The position numbers and the translations under genes are program-made. This document shows, in pieces, positions 9,675 to 19,720 of a DNA stretch of 57,449 nucleotides. The notes under the pieces are model-generated. The model made no database searches. It worked only from the letters and a program-made list of their open reading frames with translations, and was not told the DNA's origin. The DNA comes from Nemertoderma westbladi (taxonomy: Eukaryota > Xenacoelomorpha > Nemertodermatida > Nemertodermatidae): NCBI GenBank assembly GCA_032718475.1, contig JAUCBJ010006159.1, forward strand, positions 1-57,449, in the 5' to 3' direction. How positions within the stretch are numbered: position 1 is the first letter of the stretch; each line of letters starts with the position of its first letter.

Positions 9675-9966
9675 TTCCACAGTTTGATTCTACCATAATG
9701 AAGTCCCATATATCTTCCGGTTCATCTTCCAGTAGATTGTAGAGCATGGAACTTGCTTCACTTTATGCATCAGTGCTGTCATCTTCAGTATAAGCATCCG
9801 AGCTGTCATCATCTTCCAAGCCGTCATCACTGCCCAGACTGTCAGCATCTTCCATACTGCAGTCGTCGCCTGAAGAGTATTCCTCCTTCCACTCTATATA
9901 GAACCCATAATATTTGAGACGTTTTCTCGATCGTCCATTACTGGTTCTACTACTTCCACTAGCCAT
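9675..9966 (-). CDS. Acidic N-terminal exon candidate of unknown protein
   Basis: ORF MASGSSRTSNGRSRKRLKYY with a basic patch (RSRKRLK, possible nuclear signal) is followed by an Asp/Glu/Ser-rich stretch (SSGDDCSMEDADSLGSDDG...). One in-frame TAA at 9763-9765 ends the first ORF. Beyond it the same frame continues with protein-like sequence (SEASSMLYNLLEDEPEDIWD, MVESNCGISP) up to CAG|GTCAGT, a near-consensus splice donor at about 9675. The composition resembles N-termini of transposases or nuclear regulators but no family is recognised. The internal stop argues for a decayed gene. Medium-low confidence. Confidence 0.35.
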
Positions 9967-10342
9967 AACATTGCATTCGCAATTCGCATTAAGAGACTAA
10001 TAAGAGACTTATTCAAGTAAATACGGTTTTTACAATGCAATAAAGTAACCACATCATGTTACATGTATATATATAAGTATGTATTCAGCTAAATAAATGA
10101 GTCCTTAGCCAATGAAAATGCGATTTTAAAGAATAATAGTCTATGAGAACGCACCACAAAGAGCTGCTTAACGAGTTTAACGTTCACTGTTTGCAGGGTT
10201 CTTATAAATGTTCTATTTCACGATGATACCCATCATGGGTGGTCTTGCTGTTCATATATATCAATGTTAGAATAAGTAAAGCCATGGCCACATTGATCAG
10301 TATGATAATCATCCTTGTAGACCCAGTTGTAGTTGTTGTCGC

Positions 10343-10590
10343 CTATAAAATAAAAAACAACATTTGAAGAGTTGTGCGATTAAATTGGAGTGAGATTAAA
10401 TTGGAAAGAAAATCACTACCTTGGTCAGTAAGTATTAACTCCGGAGCTCCAAGAACCGTGAAGATCTTATCCACCAGCACATGAGCAATTGTGACTGATT
10501 GTTCACCTGGCACCGGTATCAATTGAGCAATGACCATATTTGGACAGGTGATCAACTATGGTCAATAATCTTTGTAATAGTCTTAAAATT
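10343..10590 (-). pseudogene. Retroelement integrase core fragment
   Basis: On the minus strand TIVDHLSKYG (first catalytic Asp of the rve core) is followed, after a one-base frameshift, by LIPVPGEQSVTIAHVLVDKIF and VLGAPELILTDQGSDFLSN, which carries the second catalytic Asp. This spacing and the TDQGSDF motif are those of Ty3/gypsy-like integrases. The zinc-binding N-terminus, the third catalytic Glu and all other pol domains are missing. It is a short dead fragment, unrelated in sequence to the integrase at 44.7-47.3 kb. The 10600-11450 interval shows nothing recognisable. Confidence 0.7.
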
Positions 10591-11466
10591 TCCACCACTG
10601 TCACTGTCAATTACAGGAATATTACTGACATCACTATTATTATTACTGATTGTATTGACTGAATCACTGGAGTTTTTGATCATCTACAGTATGCTATATT
10701 ATCAAGATCTAAGTCAGTCATTGGTCTGTTCTCTATAATTCTTAGGCTCATCTTCAATACTAGCTTGTGGCATACCTATTCCCTCAGGAAATTCCGTGTC
10801 TGTATTTCTCAATGTTTGTGTAGAACGACTGACTAACTGTGCAACAGACTGCTTGCATGTCATTGTCCTTTGTGACTGCGCAACTAGCTAGATATATATC
10901 CGATATGGGCATTTCCAGCAGGAAGGTTAGTTTACGATATTTTAAATATAATTAATTGCCAATCAATATACATTTTTATTATATAAATTCAGTTCCTTTT
11001 CCCCTCTCTAATCTCTATTTGGCCGTATGTCTAATAGGATACATTTATGAGTAATGTTGCACTTTACTGTATGCCTCACAAATAAATTACAATAGATCAT
11101 AGTGTTAGCTGTGGTAACAAAAGATTTCCTCATTAAATATTCTTACCACTAACATTTATTTATTAGGGATGACTCGTCAATTATTGAGTGATACAGGAGC
11201 AGGAGTAGACACGAGTGGTCGCGGTCGTGCTCACCAAGGCGCGAGCTTCGATAAATCGTCCTATAGGATTGCATGCAATAAACCAATCATCGAAGTTCCT
11301 TGTCGACGCCTTTATCCCTTCCTACTGATGTAACATTAGGGCATTTAAATAATTTATTATAAACATTATAAGTTCATATTGGGATACTCAGCACGTAAAC
11401 CTAGAAACATTATACGTAAATTTATATCGTTTACCCAAGCCTACACTTATACATACACCTATACCT

Positions 11467-11532
11467 TTGCAGCATAACGTACTCTATTAAAGGAGGCCTT
11501 GCAAGCGTGCAGCCTTCATAATTTATGGAGGC
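11467..11532 (+). repeat. Short dispersed repeat, inverted copy at 23.3 kb
   Basis: CTCTATTAAAGGAGGCCTTG, then CAAGCGTGCAGCCTTCATAA and TTTATGGAGGCTG are found in reverse complement at 23293-23355, with a three-base difference. The ends and family are undefined. Confidence 0.75.
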
Positions 11533-11721
11533 TGAACTGTTCAGTATCATTCCTTGTCATTTTTACAGCCGAAATACGGTCTAAAACGATTTCCTATGTT
11601 TTTAAGTTAAACTGCCTAGGTTTGCATAGTAGTCTATGATAAAATTAATTATTCACTTATTAATTTCCTGTTAATAACCTACTACAGTATAGTACTTTAC
11701 TACTACCAACAGTACGTAATG

Positions 11722-12295
11722 TTACAAAATTAACTTTCAACTATTCTCCCCTGTTCCAGTATTTTGGTGTAATTAATGTGCAAGTGTGATGTACATTTAA
11801 TCTTTGGAATTTAATGACAATTATGGGGCGAGCCACGTAGTAGGTTAAGCCTTTCCAAACTGATTGTTAAGAGTATGGAGAGATAATGCTAAAAAGCATT
11901 CCCTTCTAAGAAGCATTCTTTAAAGACGTCTAGTTGAAACTTCGCAGTGAAAAGTTAAGTGATCCGTGAATGTGTGAAACACGAAAGGCTCCTCTCTCTA
12001 GGCTGATACCTATAAGGCATGGAGGGAGCCACGCTAACTCCCAAGGTTGAAAACTCGACAACTACCCAACCAGATTTAACTGCCTAAATGCTGATTTTTG
12101 ATTCAGTTGATTTAGTTGCAGTGATTCAGAAAACAATAAATGTATCCCAATAGAACAGCTTACAGTTTTATATGAGTTTTTAAATCAATTTTATATTAAA
12201 ATATCAATTTTATGTTAGATCATCAATTTTATTGTAATAAAGATATGCAATAAAGAGTCAATTGTCATTCATTATTCTATTATAATAATTATTAT
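11722..12295. mobile_element. 574-bp dispersed repeat, copy 2
   Basis: Same orientation as and nearly identical to copy 1 (6959-7531), here in unrelated flanking DNA and without flanking duplication of host sequence. It gives the element's natural limits: TTACAAAATTAAC at the left, ATAATAATTATTA at the right. Confidence 0.85.
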
Positions 12296-12344
12296 TAATA
12301 TTTAATTATTATTAGTATTATAGCTATAGGTCACGAACCGAAAC

Positions 12345-12369
12345 ACCCCCCCCCCCCCCCCCCCCCCCC
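12345..12369. repeat. Poly-C tract (about 24 nt)
   Basis: Long C homopolymer downstream of repeat copy 2. Nothing else is recognised between 12296 and 12538. Confidence 0.95.
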
Positions 12370-12538
12370 TTAATGCTGATTAAAATCTGTCATACAGGCA
12401 CGGCCACGGGTCCATTAATTGCTGAGTTTAATTACTTTCTTCCAAGCTTCTTTTGTTGAGTGCGGAGACTTTAATTTACTAAAGTTATTCAAGAATATAT
12501 AGGCCAAAGTCATAGGATGTAATGTTGAGACAACGAAT

Positions 12539-12695
12539 CTATAAATCGAAGCAATCTGAACAAATACTACCAAGGAGGTTCGACATAAAGATAATCAGCA
12601 TGAGTGAAAAATAAAAAACAATATACAGTATCAGAGTATATTGACATGTGATGTCATCAGGCTTCATAAGACCACCTCTATCTAGTCGTTGTAAG
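12539..12695 (-). pseudogene. THAP/P-element-like protein, C-terminal piece
   Basis: Immediately inside the TA target site the minus frame reads YLQRLDRGGLMKPDDITCQY. The RGGL-x-x-P pattern near the C-terminus is characteristic of P-element/THAP9-type transposases. Removing the pogo-type element (12698-22491) and one TA joins this to the frame at 22494 (..EYFNNFG) in phase, although a TGA sits exactly at the junction. Downstream the frame continues with hydrophobic residues to the stop at 12539, where homology is no longer recognisable. It is the distal part of the gene that hosted the pogo insertion. Confidence 0.6.
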
Positions 12696-12817
12696 TAGCG
12701 TAATGTGGGGCTACTTTGAACAATTTTAGCCTTTTCAGAGCGCTCATCTCCTTCAAGGTTATATACATACATCCCATAAAATATGTTATATTGTAACATT
12801 CTGGGTCCATGCTACTG

Positions 12818-13886
12818 GAAGCAGGACAATTCGGTCCGGACAATTCGGTCCCGGACAATTCGGTCCCATTAATTTTATGTTTTGGGACCGAATTGTCCGG
12901 GACCGAATTGTCCGGATACTGACTAGGACAATTCGGTCCCAAAACATGCATATTAATGGGACCGAATTGTCCGGGACCGAATTGTCCGGGACCAAATTTA
13001 ATTGGTACTGTACTATATAATGGTGAATGTTCTAGAACCTTAATATATATTATTATATGGTAGCTAGTGTTTTTTTTGCTAGCTAGTATTTTTTTTTAAA
13101 TAAAAAAAATTTACTTTTTTTTTTGTTAACATTATTATTTATGGTAGCTACTGTATGGTGTTTTTATGGAGCTTGTGAATTATTTACTAGCTAGTAATAG
13201 TATGTATTTAAAATGTTTAAAGCTGATTTTTTTAATATATTGCGTAAGTATACTGTATGTGTTGTTGGCTGGTTAACAAGCCTAAATTATTATCCTAGAT
13301 AATAGCTGGATCTCATTCAGGGACTGTTATAATATCATCAATATTGTTGGTAATTAATATAATCAGCAACAGTTTAGGCCTAATTCTGAAATATCATTGT
13401 TTTCACAGGTATTTTTATAATTTCAAGGAAATGCTAGCTAGTAAAAAAAAACACTAGCTACACCTTAATAAATAATATATAATAATGTTCTCGAACACTA
13501 CCAATAACAAAAATAAAAAAAATACAGTATTTTTAAAATTTCAAAAAATTCTAGCAAGTAAATAACACTAGCTACCATAACAAATATCTCTACTAATGTT
13601 CTAGAATATTCACCAATATCAAAAAAGCACTAAAAAGTTGCTATCAGGAACCGGACAATTCGGTCCCGGACAATTCGGTCTTGGACAATTCGGCCCCGGA
13701 CAATTCGGTCCTAGGACAATTCGGTCCTAGGACAATTCGGTCCTAGGACAATTCGGTCCCGGACAATTCGGTCCCGGACAATTCGGTCCCATTTATTTAG
13801 TGTTTTGGGACCGAATTGTCCGGGACCGAATTGTCCGGACCGAATTGTCTGGGACCGAATTGTCCGGGACCGAATTGTCCTACATC
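12818..13886. mobile_element. 1.07-kb foldback element built from a 14-bp near-palindrome
   Basis: Flanked by the direct repeat CCATGCTACTG (12807-12817 and 13887-13897), a probable target duplication of about 9-11 bp. Each end holds an array of GGACAATTCGGTCC in both orientations: about eight units at 12824-12995, about fourteen at 13650-13880. Both arrays switch orientation around a short AT spacer ending GTTTTGGGACC. Inward the arms remain inverted repeats (GGTGAAT.TTCTAGAAC..., TGGTAGCTAGTGTT) around a non-coding AT-rich centre. A target duplication of this size with long TIRs is reminiscent of Mutator-like elements; that assignment is an inference. Confidence 0.75.
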
Positions 13887-14283
13887 CCATGCTACTGTTT
13901 ATCACCATAAAACATTTTGGTGATGACAGTGGCATGGATTTTTTTTTAGTTTTGTAAGTGTTCAAAGTTGCCCCATAGGTGGGGGGGTAACTTTGAACAG
14001 GCGCTTTTTTGGTATGAATACCAATGCCCATCTATGGGGCTTCTTTGAACACTTTATTGTGTTTCTGACTGATATTTTGGCAACTGTTGCATGCAACAGG
14101 TGATTATTTTCTGACCGTAGTGGTATTATATTATTATAATAATATTGTTGCCGTACCAGTATATTCTATAATACTCTGCACTTGAATTCAGGATTGTTGT
14201 TGTGGACACTATAGTTGGCCTGGCTGGCTCCATCACTATTAGCTGATTAGTCATGCTTGAGTTTTTGAGCCTGATGTTACAAT

Positions 14284-14310
14284 GCTACCGGGGAGGGGGG
14301 GGGGGGGGGG
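14284..14310. repeat. Poly-G tract in pogo 3' flank
   Basis: GGGGAGGGG followed by a long G run. The 13898-14943 interval is otherwise non-coding 3' flank of the pogo-type element, with TTTGAACA subterminal motifs at 13960-14050. Confidence 0.9.
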
Positions 14311-14943
14311 ATCTGATGAAAATACCATCCAGCGAATTAATATTTCGTCTCAATGTTAAATTATCAATTAAGGGGAAGGAACAGGTTATAGTGCCCTATT
14401 ATTCTAACCTAAACAATAAACCTGTAAACTAACGTCAATGGAGGAGAATGGTTACAGTTATATTTTTGTGAGTAATCAGTAGTTATTTGCATCGTTCTTC
14501 CACTGGAGGCTGTAGGAAATGGATGAATTTTGATTCCATCGAATCGAAAGTCCCCTCCCTCCCCCTATCTTCAAAAATACAGTTATGTGAATTGTAATAT
14601 CTCACAAAATGATCAGGGTACCGGAGCTGGCAAATGGTAAAAAATGTTACAATCTGACAAACTGAAATATTTAATATGTGTATATTATCAATATTGCATA
14701 GATTGCGCATGTGCATGGTCTACATTTTAGGAGGTAGTCGGCCTATTGCACTGCACTTAATGAATTATTATAAAGCACCGGCATATAAAGAATTTTAGCA
14801 CAAAATATTATTCTGAAAAGCACAATATATATATAGAATATTAAAGGCATAATGATAATGAACTAAGGGAATCAAGAACTGAATAGAGAATAACCTAATC
14901 AGACTTAATACCCAATCAGAGTTTTAAAATTACCTAAGTGAAG

Positions 14944-15840
14944 CTATTGACAGCACAAATATGGCCCATTGTCATAGTCTTCCGGAGGAACACACTCCCC
15001 GCAATACCACTTCAGACATAAATCACACATAACCCAGTTGGGATCTTCATCACCCATTTCCTCCCAGTTAACAGAGCATAAAGAGCAGAATTGCGTTTGA
15101 TCTTGAGAATCATCTCCATCTGGGGTAGAGGGTTGCGAGCGACAGGTTGGGTTCCAGAGGAGTTTGAGGTGGTTGGTTGGGGTTGTAGATCTTCAACAGT
15201 AATTCCCCTTCCTGGCTGGATTCGCCTTCCTCTATTTCTACTTGTCGACCTATGACGTTGAGTACCATGTAATTCATCCTGTAGCATTTGAATGACAGCT
15301 TCTTTAATACAACTAGCTGATGTTGATGCATCATGAGCAATTGGTGCTGTTGGTACATGGCGTAGTCCTTTTTCCGGGTTTAAAGGAAAAATCCCAGTCG
15401 CCTCAAACCCCCGCTTCACTATGTTATTGGATGAACTGATGTTTTCATGAAGTCGCTTCAAAAGCGCAGGAAAATGAGTCTTTGGAATGGCACCCTTTTC
15501 GAGATTCTTTCCGCCAAGTTGTTAAAAGTTTACGCCAAACCGTCTTGGCTGGCTTGAAGTAGACAACATCCAATGGCTGCAATATATGTGTTGCACTGGC
15601 TGGAAGAGGTATAAATCAAATATTTTTCTCTTCACATTTCTTGACAACATCAACAGACATGTGGCTGCCTAAGTTATCACCAATGATAATTTTCTTCCCC
15701 TCCAATCCTTCAATTGAACTAAGGTAGACATTTTCGAACCATTCCTCAAAGCATGTCATATCAAACCAGCCAGACTCAGTGGAGCTGTACCAAGCACCAT
15801 TGGGCCCTCCAGTTTTCCATCCTTCATAGATGTTTCGCCT
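14944..15840 (-). pseudogene. Pogo-type transposase: DDE_1 domain and C-terminal PHD-like zinc finger
   Basis: Minus-strand frame with SGWFDMTCFEEWF, IIIGDNLGSHMS (second catalytic Asp region), IPLPASATHILQPLDVVYF and NIVKRGFEATGIFPLNP, the standard order of DDE_1/CENP-B-like transposases. An in-frame TGA interrupts before FIPLPAS and a one-base frameshift lies before KGAIPKTHFPAL. After a second frameshift the last ~45 codons read CSLCSVNWEEMG..., WVMCDLCLKWYCGEC and end YLCCQ-stop: C-x2-C, C-x2-C-x4-C-x2-C and a final CC pair in PHD-finger spacing. Such a C-terminal zinc finger occurs in some Tigger/Jerky-like proteins. Broken, non-functional copy. The 5' parts are at 15841-16037 and 21845-22179. 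Confidence 0.8.
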
Positions 15841-16037
15841 TATAAACCACCATGACGGGATTCATACAAATTACAAAATACAAAACAAAATACATAATTA
15901 CAAATGTTCATTGGTGGAACGCCATCTATTTCCACTTTTAACTCATCATAAAATTAACTTATCACATCTCTCATGTAATAGTTGCCTGTGCAAGTTTGAT
16001 GTTGGCTGCTAGCCTTTGGGTTAAGTTATACCGATTC
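15841..16037 (-). pseudogene. Pogo-type transposase: end of CENP-B HTH domain, degraded linker
   Basis: Continues from the piece at 21845-22179: RSFMNRYNLTQRLAANIKLA belongs to the CENP-B-type DNA-binding domain. After a TGA, another frame preserves DGVPPMNICNY, the block preceding the first catalytic Asp in this family. The DDE start itself (normally NYDE-) is not recognisable and sequence to 15840 is degenerate. The upstream limit is set by the LINE's left target duplication (16038-16079). Confidence 0.7.
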
Positions 16038-16079
16038 ATAAAAGACCTAAGCCACTCAATTCCTGGGTAGTTGTTCTTA

Positions 16080-16525
16080 CTACTACTACTAGGTCGAGCG
16101 AACTCGGACAGTGGAAATGAGATCCTTCCAGGCTTCCCGATTCTCCATAGTTGTCGCAATTTCGTTTCTCCCAAGTTCAGTATCCCTTTCAAGTTGATCT
16201 ATATATGTTATGGCAGGTCATCCACGACTACGCTTTCCATGATTTGGTTGCCAGAGAAGTAGATCTGGTATGACCTCGTCTTTACTTCGCCAGCAGTGCC
16301 CACTGAATCTTAATCTGCGTTCATGGAGGGTGGTTGATACAGGTGGTATTGTACCATAAAGCTCGGCGTTTGTCATGTGTTGTCTCCAGCTGATGTTTAG
16401 GGCTGCCCTTAGTAGTCTTGTGTAGCAACCATCAATTCGTTGTTCAAGTGATTTAGTCAGTGTCCAGGTCTCACCCCCGTATAAAAATACACTTTCCACT
16501 GTGGCTCGAAAGAATTTAGTCTTCA
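16080..16525 (-). mobile_element. 5'-truncated LINE (RTE-like) with (TAG)n tail, 42-bp target duplication
   Basis: The minus frame encodes the RT thumb/C-terminal part: FFRATVESVFLYGGETWTLT, LLRAALNISWRQHMTNAELY, RRLRFSGHCWR and MENREAWKDL, ending in ST-stop directly before the TAGTAGTAGTAG tail. One in-frame TGA (16216-16218, Arg codon CGA to TGA) kills it. The target duplication (starting ATAAAAGACCTAAG, ending GTTGTTCTTA) is intact at 16038-16079. Its second copy is split between 16526-16539 and 21817-21844 by the next insertion. Short 3'UTR and microsatellite tail fit the RTE clade; assignment is tentative. Confidence 0.8.
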
Positions 16526-16776
16526 ATAAAAGACCTAAGAGTAGTATAGGAAGATAGTCCCTCGCATCAAGGTCACCCATAGCCCATCATTACCGTCCAT
16601 TTCTACTCCTTCCTCCAATCAGAAGCCACCATTTCAACCATTAGCAGTGGTCGTTATTATTTCAACCAATCAGATATCAGCATTTCAACCGTAACCATGG
16701 TAACTTCTCAAGTTCCCGCTTATTCCGCTAGAGGCGTTATTAGTCACCCAACGCTACTCCTTCCTCCAATCATAAG

Positions 16777-17060
16777 CCTTTATTTTACAGGTGTTCGGGT
16801 GTCTACACTTAGCATCAGGTAACTTCTACTATTTTTAAAATCGCTATTTTTCAGCAACCAGTATTTTCATATTTACCAACCTTTATTTTACAGGTGCTAA
16901 GAGTGTCTACAGGTAACTTCTACTATTTTTCAAATCTCTATTTTTCAGCAACCAGTATTTTCATATTTACCAACCTTTATTTTACAGGCGCTAGGAGTGT
17001 CTACAGGTAACGTCTACTATTTTTCATATCGCTATTTTTCACCAGTAACTAAATTTCATT
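16777..17060 (+). repeat. 94-103 bp tandem repeat in left arm (3 copies)
   Basis: CCTTTATTTTACAGG starts at 16777, 16880 and 16974; each unit continues with GTGTCTACAGGTAAC and ACTATTTTTCA. The right arm (about 21230-21575) has four copies, so the arms differ by one unit. Unit ends resemble splice acceptor and donor sequences (TTTTACAG, AGGTAAC). Confidence 0.85.
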
Positions 17061-18260
17061 TTGCAATTTTTCAGATAACAAAATATTCAACCGGGATCGA
17101 ACTCGGTACCCTCGTGTTTCGCTACAATTTACCGCTCACTCTTCCATCCAACCTCGAGAGAAAAAGGCGTCAAATATTCGAGTTATAGCTGTTGAATGCC
17201 AAGTAATAATTATTCAAGATCGATTTATTCATCATAACTGGTCGCAGATGTTTACAAATAGCTTGTGGTAGTATCAATTATAAATTATTGTTCATTGAAT
17301 TATATACTATAGCATAATAATGTCACCAACGAGATCCAATTATTCTAATGATTTCGATAGCATAAAATGCATATTAATTATTACGAAATACATCTAACTA
17401 ATAATAATAATCTACTTGTTCTACATACATTATCAGTACAATATTGACAGGTTAATTACGTTTGAATATAAGATGGACTGATAATTAATGTTTAGATGTA
17501 GGGTATTGATTGTTGTGAGTATGTGCTAGATATAGCAGTAATAGTGCTATTCGGTATGTAACATTATGAAACAATGTCTCATGTATACACTGTAGTGTTG
17601 CAACTATGTGTAGGTAAGTCAATGTGTCAGTGTAATATAGTATATTACATTTTTTATATTGGTTCTACAGAGTGATGCTGGGTTTTAGCACTATTAATTT
17701 GACATTTTTTTATTGCGAAATTAGATTCACTGAAAAATTCCATGAATAAACTTTGCGAGACATTCCTTGACAACAATTGACAAACTATTCTTTGACAACA
17801 AATTGTCTATCTATCTATTTTGAGTAAAAAATGTGAAAATTAAAATGCAAGTCTTAAAAACTGAGTAAGTACTGTTACATTTATTTAAAAATATGAAATT
17901 TCGTCAGTAAATGCGAGACTGCTGTAATCATCTATTTTTTTAGTGAAAAATAATAAACTTACTGTATATATGTTGAAAACCAAGCATCATGCTACAGAAA
18001 AAATATTAACTTAAAATTCTTCACAAACTTATTAACTGAAAACAGTATCTAGCATATATCCAACGTTTAATTTTACATTTTTTTTTAGTCAAAGGTAGAT
18101 TCAATGACATTGTTCTAGAACTTAATAGAATTTGCTGTCATGTTGCAGATCATCCTTCATATGCTGCCTATGGCGACTGATTTCACTTCTCTGCAAAATA
18201 TTACACGTATTTCCGGCATCTTTGAAATTTAGGTCTCCAGTTGTGATACTCGGAGCCAGC

Positions 18261-19374
18261 TTAAAAACGATTCCTAGCCATATGACTTCTGTTGGATCGG
18301 TTGTAATACCTGTTGTCATAGGTTATGTCACAGGTATGTTCAGATTGGTCTCTTAGATGAGGGTTTGGGGAGTGTTGATGTGGATAATCGTGTCTACTCA
18401 CTCTGTGCTTCTGATACTGCTGGTATGTTTGACTTTGGTGTCGAGATGGTTCTGGGGTATGTCTCCAAGAGTTCCTCACATACTCCGTATGCCTATTATT
18501 ATCTTGCGGGATAGATTTATATTGATTACCATTATAGTTGGCTTGATTGTTATTGTGCCAGTATGAATCCCTAGAGGTTTTGTAGTGTAGATCAAACCCT
18601 TTATTATTCCGCTTCATATCTGTGCTGCTTCTACTGCTTCCGTTTGTTGGAAGGGGTGCTTCGTTGGGTTTCTTGTTCGTATCTCGTTTGATGTTGCTTA
18701 AAGTTGTTGTGTTCATTCTTGCTACTACCTTGTGATTTTCTTAGATTGACAGTTTCTTTGGAAACATTATTTAGATTCGCCAAGAAATCAGTCTGTTGTT
18801 GTAGAAGTATGGCAATTTTGGTATCATTATCTAGTTCACTATATTTGTTTTCAGTCTTAATGTTGTGCTGCATCTGGATCTTTGATTTGAAGGTTGGTTT
18901 GGCAGGTCTTTTTGGTTCTTGCCAGGTGTCATTGTTTCTGAGGACTTGTTCTAGAGTAGAGGGACATTTCACTGAAAAAATTTCTTTTGGATTTTGCATG
19001 ATGCTCTCCACCCTGGCTGTTTCAATGAATTCATATGATGTCATAGCTTTGCTGAGTTTTGTCAGAGTCATATTCATTGCCTCTGTTGATGTTTCCTTTG
19101 GTTGTGTCTTCGGGGAAATCATAGTGGGATTCCTCGGATTTGGTTCTTGATAAATAAACTGCTGCCTGAGCCTAATAATATTATGTGCTTCACTGTCACA
19201 GCCGATTTCAATAGCAACAGGCTTTGTGCAGGGAAGGTTATCTAATGAATTGGTGCGACGATGATTGCGTTGGTTAATCTTGCTAGCCTTTCTAGTGTTA
19301 TGATGTTCCGTTCCCTTCTTTTGGGAAGCAGATTGAGAAGTGTATACTGGTTGTGTAATTCGAACATCTTTCAT
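18261..19374 (-). CDS. Polar, Q/N/S-rich cargo ORF of the long-TIR element (frameshifted)
   Basis: Two overlapping minus frames appear to be one protein with a shift near 18650-18700: the first from MKDVRITQPVYTS (19374) to 18631, the second ending ..SHMARNRF at 18261. The first part contains a short more ordered segment (MNMTLTKLSKAMTSYEFIET, NPKEIFSVKCPSTLEQVLRN) then NKYSELDNDTKIAILLQQQ. The second is rich in His, Asn, Gln, Arg and Tyr (for example RHTEYVRNSWRHTPEP). I do not recognise a domain. It is the only sizeable ORF between the arms, so it is either the element's own protein or captured host sequence. The frameshift means it is not translated as one chain unless it is intron-spliced or programmed. 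Confidence 0.45.
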
Positions 19375-19483
19375 ACATGTTCTTAGCCACCTAGTTTCGA
19401 ACAGCTATGCTTCTCTCCTTGGGATTGATTGGAGGGCAAGATGAATGGCTTTTCAAGAAGAATGAATTTTTTTTGGCTTATGA

Positions 19484-19720
19484 AATTTCTTCAGTAAATG
19501 CGAGACTGCTGTAATCATCTATTTTTTTAGTAAAAAATAATAAACTTACAGTATATATGTTAAAAACCAAACATCACGCTACAGAAAAAATATTAACTTA
19601 AAATTTTTCACAAACTTATTAACTGTAAACAGTATCTAGCATATATCCAACGTTTAATTTTACATTTATTTTTAGTCAAAGGTAGATTCACTGACATTGT
19701 TCTAGAACTTAATAGAAATG
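19484..19720 (+). repeat. Internal third copy of the arm-inner sequence
   Basis: Repeats 17888-18122 in the same orientation (TCAGTAAATGCGAGACTGCT, TATCTAGCATATATCCAACG, GACATTGTTCTAGAACTTAA); the right arm carries the inverse near 20145-20375. The cargo ORF is therefore enclosed by direct as well as inverted copies. From 19720 to 20145 there is only AT-rich sequence with GTTATAAGG-type repeats. Confidence 0.85.

Noticed and set aside
12824-13880. Possible CRISPR-like array of short repeats
   Set aside because: Units are contiguous or separated by 0-3 bases, lie in both orientations, have no spacers and sit in a eukaryotic foldback element.
12682-14031. ORFs reading TIRSRTIRSQ-type repeats
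   Set aside because: Translations of the GGACAATTCGGTCC arrays; no protein signal outside the repeat.
14311-14335. CTGATGA motif as hammerhead start
   Set aside because: No stem II and no GAAA follow; chance match.
16997-17188. 63-codon ORF present in both arms (also 21068-21259)
   Set aside because: A copy within the long inverted arms; no domain, and the surrounding repeat units explain its duplication.
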